From: a virus
Length of the DNA: 40,830 nt
Strand: one strand, 5' to 3'
Virus record (IMG/VR): IMGVR_UViG_3300047586_000038
Location: 1 to 40,830 of that record
Position numbers and translations under genes: made by a program. Below are positions 6,479 through 15,171 of this stretch, one piece after another. Every line of letters starts with the position of its first letter. Within the stretch, counting starts at the first letter, position 1. The notes beneath the pieces were generated by a model that saw only the letters and a list, made by a program, of their open reading frames with translations, was not told the origin of the DNA and searched no databases.

Positions 6479-9325
6479 ATGAGTAACATACTAAACGACG
6501 CCATGGCCGCAGTAGGTAAAGGGTCGTCTACGACGCCCAACACCCCAACTACCGCCAGATACAATGGAATATTGAATGATGCAATGTCGGCGGCAAAACA
6601 ACCCGAATATGCAAAAGCTCCCGCACCAGAATCTCTTGGAACAAGGGTAGTAAATTTTGTAAACAATATTTTAAAGCCTAAAGAAACTCCTAAAACAATT
6701 ACAGTAGCACCTTCTCAATTATCGGCTCCCGGAAGTTCTTTAAATAACATACAAAAATCGGGTATCCAACTAGCGCCCCTTGGACCTATTCCAGAAAAAA
6801 GTTCCTTAAATGTAACCCCTATAAAGGTAGGGAATGTTCCACAAGATGTTACGGGGACTTTATCTGAAAATATAAAAAAGAATAATGTGCCTGTAAAAAT
6901 TGAAAAAGCACCAATTGGTCCACCTGTTCCTCCAAACTTAAAGGCCAAGGAGTTATCAAAGATGCAATGGGACGTTCTCGATAGCTATGCGGCGGCCGGG
7001 GCGGCCTATGCAGACATTCAGAACAAAGCTGTTGCGGCTACTCTAACCAAGGCAGGTGTTCCGGGAACACATAAAGCACCGACACCCAGCGCACAAGATA
7101 TTGCTCTTATGAAATCTCAAGGTCTTATGAATAGTGAGGGTAAACTTCAGCCTTTTAGGATAATCTCTGTAACCGCTAATCACATGGCTCAATTAGCTCC
7201 TTTACTTGTTGGAGGACCATTAAGTTCGGTAGAGACTTCGGTAGGTACTTCGATAGCTGGAAAGACTTTGTTAAGTGCTGGGAGTAAGTTATATCCTTTA
7301 GCTCCTATCGCGGGAAGAGCCGTAGTGTGGTCAATTCTTGGTCTTATGTCTACTCCTAAATTGGATCAAATAATAAAGGATCCGGAGGTTCGTAAAGAGG
7401 CGGTTATCAATATACTAGGGGGTATGTCCCTTGGCGTTGTTATGGGAATTCCCGTTTCCTTCTTTGCCGGAAAGGTTAACCCAGAGGAGCTTTCCAGCGT
7501 CTACAAACAACTGGCTAGGAAGCTTCATCCAGACATGGGAGGAGACGCTCAAGCTTTCGATAGTATGAATAAACTGATGATGGAAGTTAAAAATGGCACA
7601 AGACCTTTATCTGATATGGAAGACTTATTAAAGATGGTTGAATCCGATAGTAAAATACCAACGGTTAATAAAACATCCGAATTTGGTGGACTCCTTGGAA
7701 ACGGAGAAAAACCTGTGGTCGAAGCAATTAAGTCAACAGCGCCCGTAAATACCCCCACGACGGCTCAACCAATACAGCCAGCAAGCACTGTAGCACCTAA
7801 AGTGCCAGAAGCAGTGGCTATAAGTCAACCAGAACCTATTACAGTTGTAAAAGCTAGTACGTTAGATAGATCACTTGGAAGAGCCAAACCCACACCACAG
7901 GGGTTAGATAATACTTTGTACCACGAGACTTCTCCTGAAGAGTCTATTGGAAGGATAGACCCTGGAGTAAAAAACAACGTAAATCTAAATGGAAAGTATG
8001 TATCAAAGGATTCGTCTTTAGCATTAGGTCAGGGTGGAAAAGGAATAGTATTAGAAATTGACCCCAAAGCTGTCATCACTAAAAAATATGTTGGGAAACC
8101 AGGACTAAGTGTTTTAGAGGCTACAGGGCAATCGGGGGAAGAAATCATAACGGGAACATCTAAAGGAGGTCTTGGAGCTGGAAACGTTGGCAGTGATTCT
8201 ATTAAAAGTATTATTGTTAAACCAGACGCTACATTAAGTGCAGTTGAGAGGGCTAAACTAAATAGTAAATGGACAAAGGGAGAAACCCTACCTGACGGTT
8301 CCATTAGATACTACAATCCTTCCTACAAAGTTACACCACAGGGGTTGGTGAAGACAAAAGAAGCACAGGATTTGATAGCAGAAGAAGTAAAAAGATTAAA
8401 AGAGCAAGTTGGCGGTGTTACTAAATATCAAACAGGAGAAGGAAAAACCCTCCGGGCCTCTCAAAACCCGCCTTGGTATCAAAAATTTTACAAGGCTAAC
8501 GGACAAGCACCAACTAAACAGGAATACATGGATTTGGCGGAAGAAAACCTAAGAACCGGTAAGGTAGATGGTTTTTATACAGATCCCGGAGAATTGAAGT
8601 TCAACAACGACTTGTTAGACTTAACCAATGAAAAAATTAATAATCCTCCTCTCAACGGAGGGAAAGTCCAAGGAACAGATAAAGCAGGAGGCGAAGTCAG
8701 CCTTCCAAAAGTTCAACCAGTCAGTACCCCAGAAGTAAAACCCAAAGAAAAGATTGTAGAAGTACCCCGTACACAACTTCCTGTAGGTACAGGTAAAGAA
8801 AAAGTTTCTTGGCTAGAAGCACGAATGAGTGGTGCTTTAAAAAGCATGACTGATGAGCAGGTAAAAGCTTTTGGAACGGCTACCTACAATCAAATGAATG
8901 ATAAAGAAATCCTAAAAGCATCCGCAGAGTACGCGCTAAGCGACCCCGAAAGAGCAGTAAAAGCTATCACAGGGGAAATACCAACACCTAAAGGTCTAAC
9001 CCCGGAATCCATTTTTGTAGCCATGATAAATAACAAAATAGGAGATCCTAAACTGATAACCAAAGTGGCTACTTATATGGCAACAGCAGGAGGCCAGAGA
9101 ATGCAAATACTGTCTCAAATAAATCCATATTCCCCTATAAAGATAGCTTCTGATAATATACAAGAATATATAAAAGTCAGAGAAAAAATAGCCAAATCAA
9201 AGTCCGGTGGAAAAACCCCAGAAAAAGCGAAGGAAGCCGATAAAAAAGAACTAAAGAAGGTATTTGAAGTCAACAAACCGACCAAGAAGTCTTTTCAGAA
9301 ATTTTTAGAGGAGATAAGGTGCTGA
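6479..9325 (+). CDS. Large internal protein with J-domain-like motif and ART-like region (polyvalent-like)
   Basis: 948 residues. A small internal duplication (ILNDAMAA, ILNDAMSA) opens the chain. A hydrophobic stretch (INILGGMSLGVVMGIPVSFF) precedes a J-domain-like core with YKQLARKLHPDMGGDAQAF, HPD at residues 350-352. In J proteins the HPD stimulates Hsp70 ATPase. Residues 480-575 (LYHETS, then GKYVSKDSSLALGQGG, VLEIDPKA and GEEIITG with Glu 554-555) resemble ADP-ribosyltransferase-like folds; this is tentative. Around residue 663 is NPPWYQKFYKANGQAPT, a motif I associate with large polyvalent phage proteins. The Lys-rich C-terminus abuts the next gene, 1 base away. Likely carried in the virion and delivered with DNA. 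Confidence 0.55.
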   Translation: MSNILNDAMAAVGKGSSTTPNTPTTARYNGILNDAMSAAKQPEYAKAPAPESLGTRVVNFVNNILKPKETPKTITVAPSQLSAPGSSLNNIQKSGIQLAPLGPIPEKSSLNVTPIKVGNVPQDVTGTLSENIKKNNVPVKIEKAPIGPPVPPNLKAKELSKMQWDVLDSYAAAGAAYADIQNKAVAATLTKAGVPGTHKAPTPSAQDIALMKSQGLMNSEGKLQPFRIISVTANHMAQLAPLLVGGPLSSVETSVGTSIAGKTLLSAGSKLYPLAPIAGRAVVWSILGLMSTPKLDQIIKDPEVRKEAVINILGGMSLGVVMGIPVSFFAGKVNPEELSSVYKQLARKLHPDMGGDAQAFDSMNKLMMEVKNGTRPLSDMEDLLKMVESDSKIPTVNKTSEFGGLLGNGEKPVVEAIKSTAPVNTPTTAQPIQPASTVAPKVPEAVAISQPEPITVVKASTLDRSLGRAKPTPQGLDNTLYHETSPEESIGRIDPGVKNNVNLNGKYVSKDSSLALGQGGKGIVLEIDPKAVITKKYVGKPGLSVLEATGQSGEEIITGTSKGGLGAGNVGSDSIKSIIVKPDATLSAVERAKLNSKWTKGETLPDGSIRYYNPSYKVTPQGLVKTKEAQDLIAEEVKRLKEQVGGVTKYQTGEGKTLRASQNPPWYQKFYKANGQAPTKQEYMDLAEENLRTGKVDGFYTDPGELKFNNDLLDLTNEKINNPPLNGGKVQGTDKAGGEVSLPKVQPVSTPEVKPKEKIVEVPRTQLPVGTGKEKVSWLEARMSGALKSMTDEQVKAFGTATYNQMNDKEILKASAEYALSDPERAVKAITGEIPTPKGLTPESIFVAMINNKIGDPKLITKVATYMATAGGQRMQILSQINPYSPIKIASDNIQEYIKVREKIAKSKSGGKTPEKAKEADKKELKKVFEVNKPTKKSFQKFLEEIRC

Positions 9326-9326
9326 T

Positions 9327-11153
9327 ATGAAATTTTGTCTAACCAAAGAAGCAGAGAATAAACTGATGGAAGAAATAAGAAGCGGAAGGTTAACCCCGGA
9401 TAAATTGATAGCCATGTCGTCCCTTGAAGCTAGAAAATACTTTTCTGATGTTATTGGAGATGAGGCAGGAAAAGAACTAAACATATTATTTGAAAAGAAA
9501 TTACTTTTAAAAAATCAAGATAAAGCCATGTATGATTTTTTCAAGAATGCAACAGGTCTTTCCAAGGAGGAAAAATTAGCTTTAACTGAAAAGGCCAAGA
9601 CAAGACTAGCAGAGATTAACGGTAGAATATTTTCTCCAAAGGAGGGAGAGCGGGTTCTAAGTGAACTAGCGTCAGATATATATGCCAAGAAATACAAAAT
9701 ACTACCAACGCAGGAAGAAATGGACACTATTACCAACCTTTCAACTGATGTAGCCAACGCTATGGAAAAAGCCGATATGGAGAAAATGACTTGGGGTAGC
9801 AAGGAAAATGGTCTTAAATTTGGTGCGGCACAGGTAGCACTAGAAAACTATACTGCGTCACTAAAAGCAACTGCGGGTAAAAGAAGTCTAATGAATCCTC
9901 TTACAACCAACGCTGTTAAAGCCACGGTGAACAATGCCTCGGTAGCCGCAAACTTTATTTTAACTAACTCCAGAGTCTTAATGACCACGTTTGATAACTC
10001 TTTATGGGGAAACCAAGGCGTAAGAGCAATGCTTGACAGCAGATATGAAAAAATATGGGCTAAGGATTTTGCTAAGTCTTTTGCCGATATTGCTCAAACA
10101 ATAAAAGGTGGTACTAAAAGAGGAGAAGCAATAATGGATGCTACAAGAGCGTGGGTATACTCCCAAGACGAATACCTTAAAGGGTACTACACCAATAAAG
10201 GTGGTATAGGATTGGATATTAAAGTTAGTGAAGAAAACTTTCCACAAAACGATGTAAACAAAATACCGGTGATAGGTAGATTTTTTAAAGCATCCGACGT
10301 AGTCTACAGTGCAGGAGCACTAAGGTTAAGGGTTGATATTGCAAATTTAGAATATAAACTAGCAGAAAAAGACGGCGAGGATTTAACAGATGTAGCCGTA
10401 CTTTCCAGCAAAAACTTGCTAATAAACTCCTTGACCGGTAGAGGAAACATAGGCGTGTTTGAACCGGCATCCAAGGTCATCAATATAGGGTTATTTGCCG
10501 TCAAGCTTGCAAAGTCCCAAATTGACTTTTTAACGGCGCATGTATTTGACCCAAGAGTGTCGTGGAAAGACAAGTACAATTCAGTAAAGAGACTATTAAA
10601 TGTTTGGGCGCATTTGGCAATAATTGTAGGTATTGGAGCCGCGCTATGGCCAGATGACAACAAGGGAGCCTTTGATCCCACATCTACCAACTTCATGTCA
10701 GTTAATGTTAAAAAAGTTAGACTGATAAAACCGGGGTTCGTGTCATATTTAACTGTAATAGCAAGAATCGTGTCCCAAAAAACAACCAACGCCGAGGGAA
10801 AGGTAACAGAACTAGGATCCGGATACGGCGTACCCACAGGGATGGATGTATTTTGGAGTTTCACGGAAGGAAAGTTTTCTCCTCTTTTAGGAGTTCTAAG
10901 AGATATAGTTAGACAACAAAACTTCAACGGCGACAAACCAACCCTTCAAAATATACTAGCTAATGTGGGTACTCCAATTGGTGTGCAAAACGCTATTCAG
11001 ATGGGAAAAAACTATGATGGAAATTTACTATTAGCCATAATAGCCAACATTCTTAATTTTAACGGCTTTAATGTGTCCTCATTAGTCTATACATCCAATA
11101 CCGCCCCTAAATCCCCCACAATTGGAGGTAAAAAATCAATTAGAAGCAAATAA
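9327..11153 (+). CDS. Internal virion protein, LPD38-like polyvalent C-terminus (putative)
   Basis: 608 residues, mostly helical. Residues 1-170 carry charged helices. The C-terminal 250 residues show the pattern seen at the end of large polyvalent phage proteins: a hydrophobic helix (LAIIVGIGAALW), then TNFMSVNVKKVRLIKPG, LTVIARIVSQKT and VFWSFTEGKFSPLLGVLRDI. It begins 1 base after the 948-residue gene, so the two may represent one ancestral polyvalent polypeptide split in two. A virion-packaged, DNA-ejection-associated role is inferred from position and size. No catalytic motif is visible. Confidence 0.5.
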   Translation: MKFCLTKEAENKLMEEIRSGRLTPDKLIAMSSLEARKYFSDVIGDEAGKELNILFEKKLLLKNQDKAMYDFFKNATGLSKEEKLALTEKAKTRLAEINGRIFSPKEGERVLSELASDIYAKKYKILPTQEEMDTITNLSTDVANAMEKADMEKMTWGSKENGLKFGAAQVALENYTASLKATAGKRSLMNPLTTNAVKATVNNASVAANFILTNSRVLMTTFDNSLWGNQGVRAMLDSRYEKIWAKDFAKSFADIAQTIKGGTKRGEAIMDATRAWVYSQDEYLKGYYTNKGGIGLDIKVSEENFPQNDVNKIPVIGRFFKASDVVYSAGALRLRVDIANLEYKLAEKDGEDLTDVAVLSSKNLLINSLTGRGNIGVFEPASKVINIGLFAVKLAKSQIDFLTAHVFDPRVSWKDKYNSVKRLLNVWAHLAIIVGIGAALWPDDNKGAFDPTSTNFMSVNVKKVRLIKPGFVSYLTVIARIVSQKTTNAEGKVTELGSGYGVPTGMDVFWSFTEGKFSPLLGVLRDIVRQQNFNGDKPTLQNILANVGTPIGVQNAIQMGKNYDGNLLLAIIANILNFNGFNVSSLVYTSNTAPKSPTIGGKKSIRSK

Positions 11154-11182
11154 TGTAACTATTTAGGGAGTATTATTAGAAT

Positions 11183-11446
11183 ATGGAAACTATAGATATA
11201 GTAAAAGCATTATTAGACTTAGGCCTTTCGGCAATACTATTGTATTTCCTATTGGTTGTTTGGAATGATCGAAAAGAGGTTATAAAGGAAAAAGATGCCC
11301 GAATAAAAGAATTAAGCGATAGAGCGATACAAATAGTTGGGGAAAATACAAAAACTCAAGTAGAACTTAGGGCCTCTATACAAGAGAACACCAAAGCTAC
11401 AGAAACACTAACCGCACGGGTATACGAGGCACTAAATAAAAGGTAA
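11183..11446 (+). CDS. Single-span membrane protein, holin/spanin-like
   Basis: 87 residues: one membrane helix (ALLDLGLSAILLYFLLVVW, residues about 9-27) followed by a charged coiled coil (DRKEVIKEKDARIKELSDRA) to the end. This layout is common for phage lysis accessory proteins or holin-like peptides. It is the first of a lysis-like cluster ending with the CHAP endolysin. A TATTAT hexamer ends 6 nt before the ATG and the nearest GGGAG is too far away, so a leaderless start is possible. Confidence 0.5.
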   Translation: METIDIVKALLDLGLSAILLYFLLVVWNDRKEVIKEKDARIKELSDRAIQIVGENTKTQVELRASIQENTKATETLTARVYEALNKR

Positions 11447-11455
11447 TATTGTATT

Positions 11456-11794
11456 ATGGATTTAAGGGATATGATTGAAATAACTAACGTACTGATAGCA
11501 ACAATAGCCATACCTCCCGCCATATCACTTTTACTGGTGGTAACTAGGGAGGAAAAAGTCGTCTCCCCGGAACAAAGAAGAATAAATAAAGCCCTAACAA
11601 TACTGTTTTCAGGTATTAGTCTCGCGGCCTTAATAAATGCGGCGCTGGCCCTTTCTTCTATTTTAGGCGGGGGCTTGTACGCGCACAACCTGTCCCCTTA
11701 TAGAAGCTTAGGTATAAACATATTCTTTTCGCTGGTTTCTTGGTTTATTTATTTTTCCCACATCGGGATAAGAAAATTTAAGAAAGGACAATAA
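11456..11794 (+). CDS. Three-span membrane protein, holin candidate
   Basis: 112 residues with three predicted membrane helices (around residues 10-27, 45-67 and 85-102) and a basic C-terminus (IRKFKKGQ). It lies between a single-span membrane protein and the CHAP endolysin, so a role in membrane permeabilisation at lysis is likely but inferred. A TAATAT hexamer ends exactly 6 nt upstream of the ATG, with no close ribosome-binding site. Confidence 0.5.
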   Translation: MDLRDMIEITNVLIATIAIPPAISLLLVVTREEKVVSPEQRRINKALTILFSGISLAALINAALALSSILGGGLYAHNLSPYRSLGINIFFSLVSWFIYFSHIGIRKFKKGQ

Positions 11795-11797
11795 TAT

Positions 11798-12208
11798 ATG
11801 ATGCCATTTAAAAACTTTATAGATTTATTTTCAGGTATTTATACAGATTTTGATAAAATTTATCCAAATCAATGCATGGATCTTGCACACTTTTATGTTT
11901 TTATTTGCCTTGGTATTTACGATAAATCGGTGTTAGCGGCAGATGTGGCAAAGAATGTTTGGCTTAAATTCAACCCCGCGTGGGGTAAGTATTTCAAAAA
12001 GATAGCAAATGTTTACTGGGATACTACTCAATTTCCTGTTAATGGAGATATTATAATTTGGAATGGAACCGATGGCCATATAGCTATTGTTGTAGACGCC
12101 AACGGGATGAATTTTCATTCCTTCGATGCAAATTACCCGGTAGGAACAAGGCCACACATTCAGTATCACAACTATGATAATGTTTTGGGTTGGTTAAGAA
12201 AGATTTGA
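11798..12208 (+). CDS. CHAP-domain endolysin
   Basis: 136 residues, essentially one CHAP (cysteine/histidine amidohydrolase/peptidase) domain. The catalytic Cys is in the NQCMDLAHFY motif (Cys26) and the His in GDIIIWNGTDGHIAIVV (His94), the standard CHAP order. No separate wall-binding domain or signal peptide is seen, so release should depend on a holin. It would cleave peptidoglycan peptides or amide links at the end of infection. An AAAGGA site lies upstream of tandem ATG codons (11798 and 11801). Membrane-protein genes flank it on both sides. Confidence 0.85.
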   Translation: MMPFKNFIDLFSGIYTDFDKIYPNQCMDLAHFYVFICLGIYDKSVLAADVAKNVWLKFNPAWGKYFKKIANVYWDTTQFPVNGDIIIWNGTDGHIAIVVDANGMNFHSFDANYPVGTRPHIQYHNYDNVLGWLRKI

Positions 12209-12255
12209 AGTGCTTATAATTTATAGGTTGCTTAACAAATAAGGCGGTGATTTTT

Positions 12256-12510
12256 ATGCCAAGTAAAGAAATTATTATTGAGTCAATAAAAGAATTTTTT
12301 AGAGTTATTGTTATAGCTATCATCCCTATTATTATTTCAAACCTTTCAGACAACGTATTCAACTGGAAAGTAGTTGCTATTGCTGGTGCTATTGCTGGTC
12401 TAAAGTTTATAGACAAGCTTATGCACTTAACAGGTGCGGCAAGAGAAGAAGAGGGGACAGTAAAGAAACCGGTAGAATCAGCTTTAACTACAGGATTGAC
12501 TAGGTTCTAA
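12256..12510 (+). CDS. Holin-like two-span membrane protein
   Basis: 84 residues from the ATG at 12256. An upstream GTG at 12247 is rejected because it lies inside the ribosome-binding site AAGGCGGTGA. Two hydrophobic segments (VIVIAIIPIIISNL, and VVAIAGAIAGLKFIDKL) are followed by a charged C-terminal tail, a layout typical of small phage holins. It follows the CHAP endolysin, so it is the best holin candidate of the three membrane proteins here. The 47 bp before it contain a TATAAT box (12216-12221). Confidence 0.6.
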   Translation: MPSKEIIIESIKEFFRVIVIAIIPIIISNLSDNVFNWKVVAIAGAIAGLKFIDKLMHLTGAAREEEGTVKKPVESALTTGLTRF

Positions 12511-12528
12511 AATCTACAGGAGGTAGAA

Positions 12529-12702
12529 ATGATAGTAAGAATGGTTCACTTCACTTGTGTGGATGCTGTCAAATTAAAGCATCAAGTCAACCAAAAATTC
12601 GTTGGAAAGACCGATGAGGAGGTGAAGAAAAAGATTCAAGAGTTTTCGGATCAATTAGACGCCGGTGGTTGGAAAGTCATTAGACCTAAAGTTATCGCTT
12701 GA
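12529..12702 (+). CDS. Small 57-residue protein, last gene of late operon
   Basis: A 57-residue frame (MIVRMVHFTC at the start, WKVIRPKVIA at the end) preceded by an excellent AGGAGGT site 5 nt from the ATG, which is the main reason to accept it. The middle is charged and probably helical (GKTDEEVKKKIQEFSDQLD). It is the last rightward gene before the convergent leftward block. I do not recognise the family. Confidence 0.6.
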   Translation: MIVRMVHFTCVDAVKLKHQVNQKFVGKTDEEVKKKIQEFSDQLDAGGWKVIRPKVIA

Positions 12703-12721
12703 ACCGGGTTCCCATGTTTTA

Positions 12722-12751
12722 CTCCCCGATGCGTGAAAACACAAAGGGGAG
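12722..12751. terminator. Two-tier hairpin between convergent operons
   Basis: CTCCCC at 12722-12727 pairs with GGGGAG at 12746-12751, and inside it GTG (12733-12735) pairs with CAC (12740-12742) around AAAA. It lies 19 bp after the last late gene and just before the end of the leftward block, where a bidirectional terminator is expected. No clear T-run follows on either strand, so it is not a textbook intrinsic terminator. Confidence 0.4.
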
Positions 12752-12755
12752 GTTC

Positions 12756-13106
12756 TTACGCTATAAAATGTTCTAAAGTAACTTCTACCACGTTTACGGC
12801 CCACAATTTTCGTTTGTCCTTGGCTCCTTTTTTAGACCAGCCATGCACGATTATCTTTCCACCGGATTCAAGCCATGCTTTAGCAGAAAGGAGAGCCAAT
12901 ATCTTTTTTACCCGTGCGGAACTATTAACTGCGCTTGTTGTCTGTACAGCTAGTATCTCGTTTTCTTTAATTGCCAAAACATCTATAAAATTAAATAAAT
13001 CCTGTCGAGTATGAGAAAAAGGATTGTAGTGTTCGGTTATATTACATAAATACCCTTCCTTTCTTAAAAAGGCTAGGCTTCTTTGTGTGGGGCTTGTTTT
13101 AGACAT
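12756..13106 (-). CDS. Resolvase-like restriction-fold nuclease (putative)
   Basis: 116 residues. It shows a pattern widespread in phage genomes: SPTQRSLAFLRKEGY, then RQDLFNFIDVLAI, ILAVQTTS, ARVKKILAL and GKIIVHGWSKKG with KRKLW. The Asp in FIDVLA and the Gln in AVQTTS fit positions of a degenerate PD-(D/E)XK fold, related to VRR-NUC or Holliday-resolvase-like nucleases. It is the last gene of the leftward block and overlaps the upstream HNH gene by 8 bp. A role in resolving or trimming replication intermediates is inferred. Confidence 0.6.
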   Translation of the reverse strand: MSKTSPTQRSLAFLRKEGYLCNITEHYNPFSHTRQDLFNFIDVLAIKENEILAVQTTSAVNSSARVKKILALLSAKAWLESGGKIIVHGWSKKGAKDKRKLWAVNVVEVTLEHFIA

Positions 13107-13608
13107 ATTTCCTCAAGTAATTTATTACGTTCTCCAGCAATTTTATATTGTCATTAAAAAGACCCAAAGAAACATTACATCTTCTACAAAGCAGTCCGCG
13201 AATAGCATTATTCTTGTGAGAATGATCCACAGCAAGTCTTTGAGTGCCTTTGGATCCTGTCATTTTTTCACTCTCTCCACAAATAGCACAAACACCGTTT
13301 TGTGAATTGAATAACTTAACATACTCTTCCTTACTAATCCCATACCTCCTTTTCAAATAATCGCTAGCACATTCTTTTTTGGAGGCTCTTTTTTCTCTAA
13401 TTTTACGATTAAACTCTTCTCTATGGTTCCTTCTCCATATTCTTTTGTATTCAAGTATCTTTTCCCTGTTTTCTAAATAATTTATTCTGTTTTTCTCTAT
13501 ATTTTTTTCATGGTTTTTAAAGTAACGCTCTGAAGTCCTTTTACTAATCTTTTCCCTGTTTCTATAATAATATTTTAAGTCTTTGGATCTTTTCTCTATG
13601 GGTATCAT
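13099..13608 (-). CDS. HNH / recombination endonuclease VII-like protein
   Basis: 169 residues. The N-terminal 80 residues are very basic with repeated Asn-Arg-Glu-Lys motifs (YYRNREKISK, YLENREKILEYK), suiting DNA contact. The C-terminal half is an endonuclease VII-type HNH: CAICGESE, then LAVDHSHKNNAIRGLLCRRC, with paired CxxC zinc ligands and the D-H catalytic pair. It could resolve branched DNA or act as a free-standing homing endonuclease. It appears to carry its own promoter (TTGAAA, 16 bp, TAATAT ending 6 nt before the ATG) inside the leftward block, which favours a mobile gene. Confidence 0.8.
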   Translation of the reverse strand: MIPIEKRSKDLKYYYRNREKISKRTSERYFKNHEKNIEKNRINYLENREKILEYKRIWRRNHREEFNRKIREKRASKKECASDYLKRRYGISKEEYVKLFNSQNGVCAICGESEKMTGSKGTQRLAVDHSHKNNAIRGLLCRRCNVSLGLFNDNIKLLENVINYLRKYV

Positions 13609-13614
13609 ATTATA

Positions 13615-13642
13615 ATATTAACATATAAATTCCATCTTTCAA
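13615..13642 (-). promoter_or_regulatory. Predicted leaderless promoter for the HNH gene
   Basis: On the minus strand TTGAAA (13637-13642) and TAATAT (13615-13620) are 16 bp apart. The -10 box ends 6 nt before the HNH ATG, and no ribosome-binding site lies between. The 39-bp gap to the helicase gene holds nothing else. Confidence 0.4.
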
Positions 13643-13647
13643 TGGTT

Positions 13648-14838
13648 CTATCTTTTATCTACCTTATAACTATACAAGGTACGGTTGTGCCAGTTAGAAC
13701 AGGTTTCGGATTCTAATTCCCACATCTCCCTTTTGACCATTTTTATAGTTTCTATACGTCCTAATCTTTTAACAGTTCCGGACAAGTCTATTATTTTACA
13801 ACTTTTCTTACCTTCCACTTTTCTAACTCCCCTGCCAGCCATCTGGTAATATAAACCAATACTTTTGGTTGGTCTGATAAGCACAATGCCGTCTAACTCC
13901 GGAAAATCAAAGCCTGTTGTAAGTACCCCAACATTAAACACAGTTTGTACCCTACCCTCCCTAAAGGCCAAAATTAGCCCTTCACGGGCTTTTCTACTCG
14001 TTTCCGATGTAACTATCGCCGAACCATCGAACTCTTGCTGTAGCATGGTAGCCTGTTCGATAGACGAGCAGAAAACTAGTACATGTTTGGAGATTTCTTG
14101 TGCAAAGTAAATTGCTTCCACAATTTTATCCCACTTTGTAGAAATTGCTCGCTCAAACCCCGGCATACTAAAGTCCGATAAAGAGATATTAGTGGGAATG
14201 TCTTCGTGTTCAATTATAGATTTGTCGATATACTTTAACGGTAGTAGGTATCCGGCATCAACAAGGTCACCTAAATTCACACAACAGACTATGCGATGCC
14301 AAAACCGTCCCTTTGTGCGGTTTATAAGTTTAGTGCAAGTATGCGCGATAAAGTACCCATTCAACTGCTCGTAAACCACATCCATGCGATAGGGAGTCGC
14401 GGTCAAGCCGACGACTTTAGGGTTTCCTATAGCCGCTAAAAAGGTAGTAAACATTCCATCCAAGTTTTTGGGGTTAACAAGATGGCACTCGTCAATAATT
14501 ATGTATTTAAAATGAGAAAAATATTCCGGCTTTTTGTAAATTGATTGGATTGTAGCAAAGGTGTAAGTGGAGATATCCTTGCGGCCCATAGAAGCGGAGT
14601 AAATGCCGATATCCGCATCGTCCACATACGCCCGCATTTTCTCCACATTTTGCTCTAAAATTTCCTTTGTTGGCTGAATAATAAGGATGGGTTGCGCTAG
14701 TTTATGCGCTAGATCAGCTATCACGAGGGATTTACCAGCTCCGGTAGGTAAGACGCAAATATCCGCGCCCTCCATCTCCCGGCTCCATAGCAATTTTTCA
14801 ACGGCAAGCTTTTGATACGGGCGTAATTCAAAGGTCAT
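13648..14838 (-). CDS. SF2 DEAD/DEAH-box helicase
   Basis: 396 residues with complete superfamily 2 motifs: Q-like RPYQKLAV (6-13), Walker A PTGAGKS (31-37), DECH (116-119), motif III TATPYR, and in the second RecA domain an ATTGFDFPELDG-like segment (GVLTTGFDFPELDG) and motif VI YQMAGRGVR. It probably unwinds or remodels DNA during replication and recombination, since an exonuclease, an OB-fold protein and a resolvase lie in the same block. No extra domain is fused. Its ATG lies one base after the preceding small gene's stop. Confidence 0.9.
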   Translation of the reverse strand: MTFELRPYQKLAVEKLLWSREMEGADICVLPTGAGKSLVIADLAHKLAQPILIIQPTKEILEQNVEKMRAYVDDADIGIYSASMGRKDISTYTFATIQSIYKKPEYFSHFKYIIIDECHLVNPKNLDGMFTTFLAAIGNPKVVGLTATPYRMDVVYEQLNGYFIAHTCTKLINRTKGRFWHRIVCCVNLGDLVDAGYLLPLKYIDKSIIEHEDIPTNISLSDFSMPGFERAISTKWDKIVEAIYFAQEISKHVLVFCSSIEQATMLQQEFDGSAIVTSETSRKAREGLILAFREGRVQTVFNVGVLTTGFDFPELDGIVLIRPTKSIGLYYQMAGRGVRKVEGKKSCKIIDLSGTVKRLGRIETIKMVKREMWELESETCSNWHNRTLYSYKVDKR

Positions 14839-14839
14839 G

Positions 14840-14968
14840 TTATCTTTTCATGAAATCAACATAGGCAAGGAATGCTACCAAGGCAATCGTAAACCCGCCA
14901 ACAATCGGCTCTTTGTTTTCAACTATCCACCACCACAACTCCTTGTACCAGACGTTATATAATCTCAT
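14840..14968 (-). CDS. 42-residue single-span membrane peptide
   Basis: A 42-residue frame beginning MRLYNVWYKELWWWIVENKE and continuing with a hydrophobic helix (IVGGFTIALVAFLAYV), ending FMKR. It starts in a 4-bp ATGA overlap with the upstream gene and stops one base before the helicase start, so it fills the only gap in a tightly packed operon; that is strong support. Role unknown; a small inner-membrane peptide. Confidence 0.6.
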   Translation of the reverse strand: MRLYNVWYKELWWWIVENKEPIVGGFTIALVAFLAYVDFMKR

Positions 14969-15171
14969 CCCGCCCTCGGTTCTTTTTCTGACTTGGTTGG
15001 TTTGTGTAAAAATGCCCTAAACCAAATGAAATTTCCGCCGCTTTTCCTTTTCGTTAACCTAAAGTCTACAAAATGCACCAGTCCACATTTACAACACTTT
15101 AATCTGTAGCCTTTCCTTATTGGTTTTACCCATTCCCCTGCTTCGGGTTCGTCATATTTTATATAGCTCAC
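14965..15171 (-). CDS. Small zinc-binding protein, unknown
   Basis: 68 residues. The core LKCCKCGLVHFVDFRL supplies a Cys-x2-Cys and a nearby His, a motif shared by many small phage proteins of unknown function. The C-terminus is basic. It starts in a 4-bp overlap with the gene upstream and ends in one with the gene downstream, so it is co-translated within the leftward early operon. Confidence 0.6.
   Translation of the reverse strand: MSYIKYDEPEAGEWVKPIRKGYRLKCCKCGLVHFVDFRLTKRKSGGNFIWFRAFLHKPTKSEKEPRAG

Noticed and set aside
10304-10936. 210-codon open frame on the minus strand
   Set aside because: Lies wholly within the 608-residue late gene on the opposite strand, is low-complexity Ser/Leu/Pro and has no ribosome site; a shadow of real coding.
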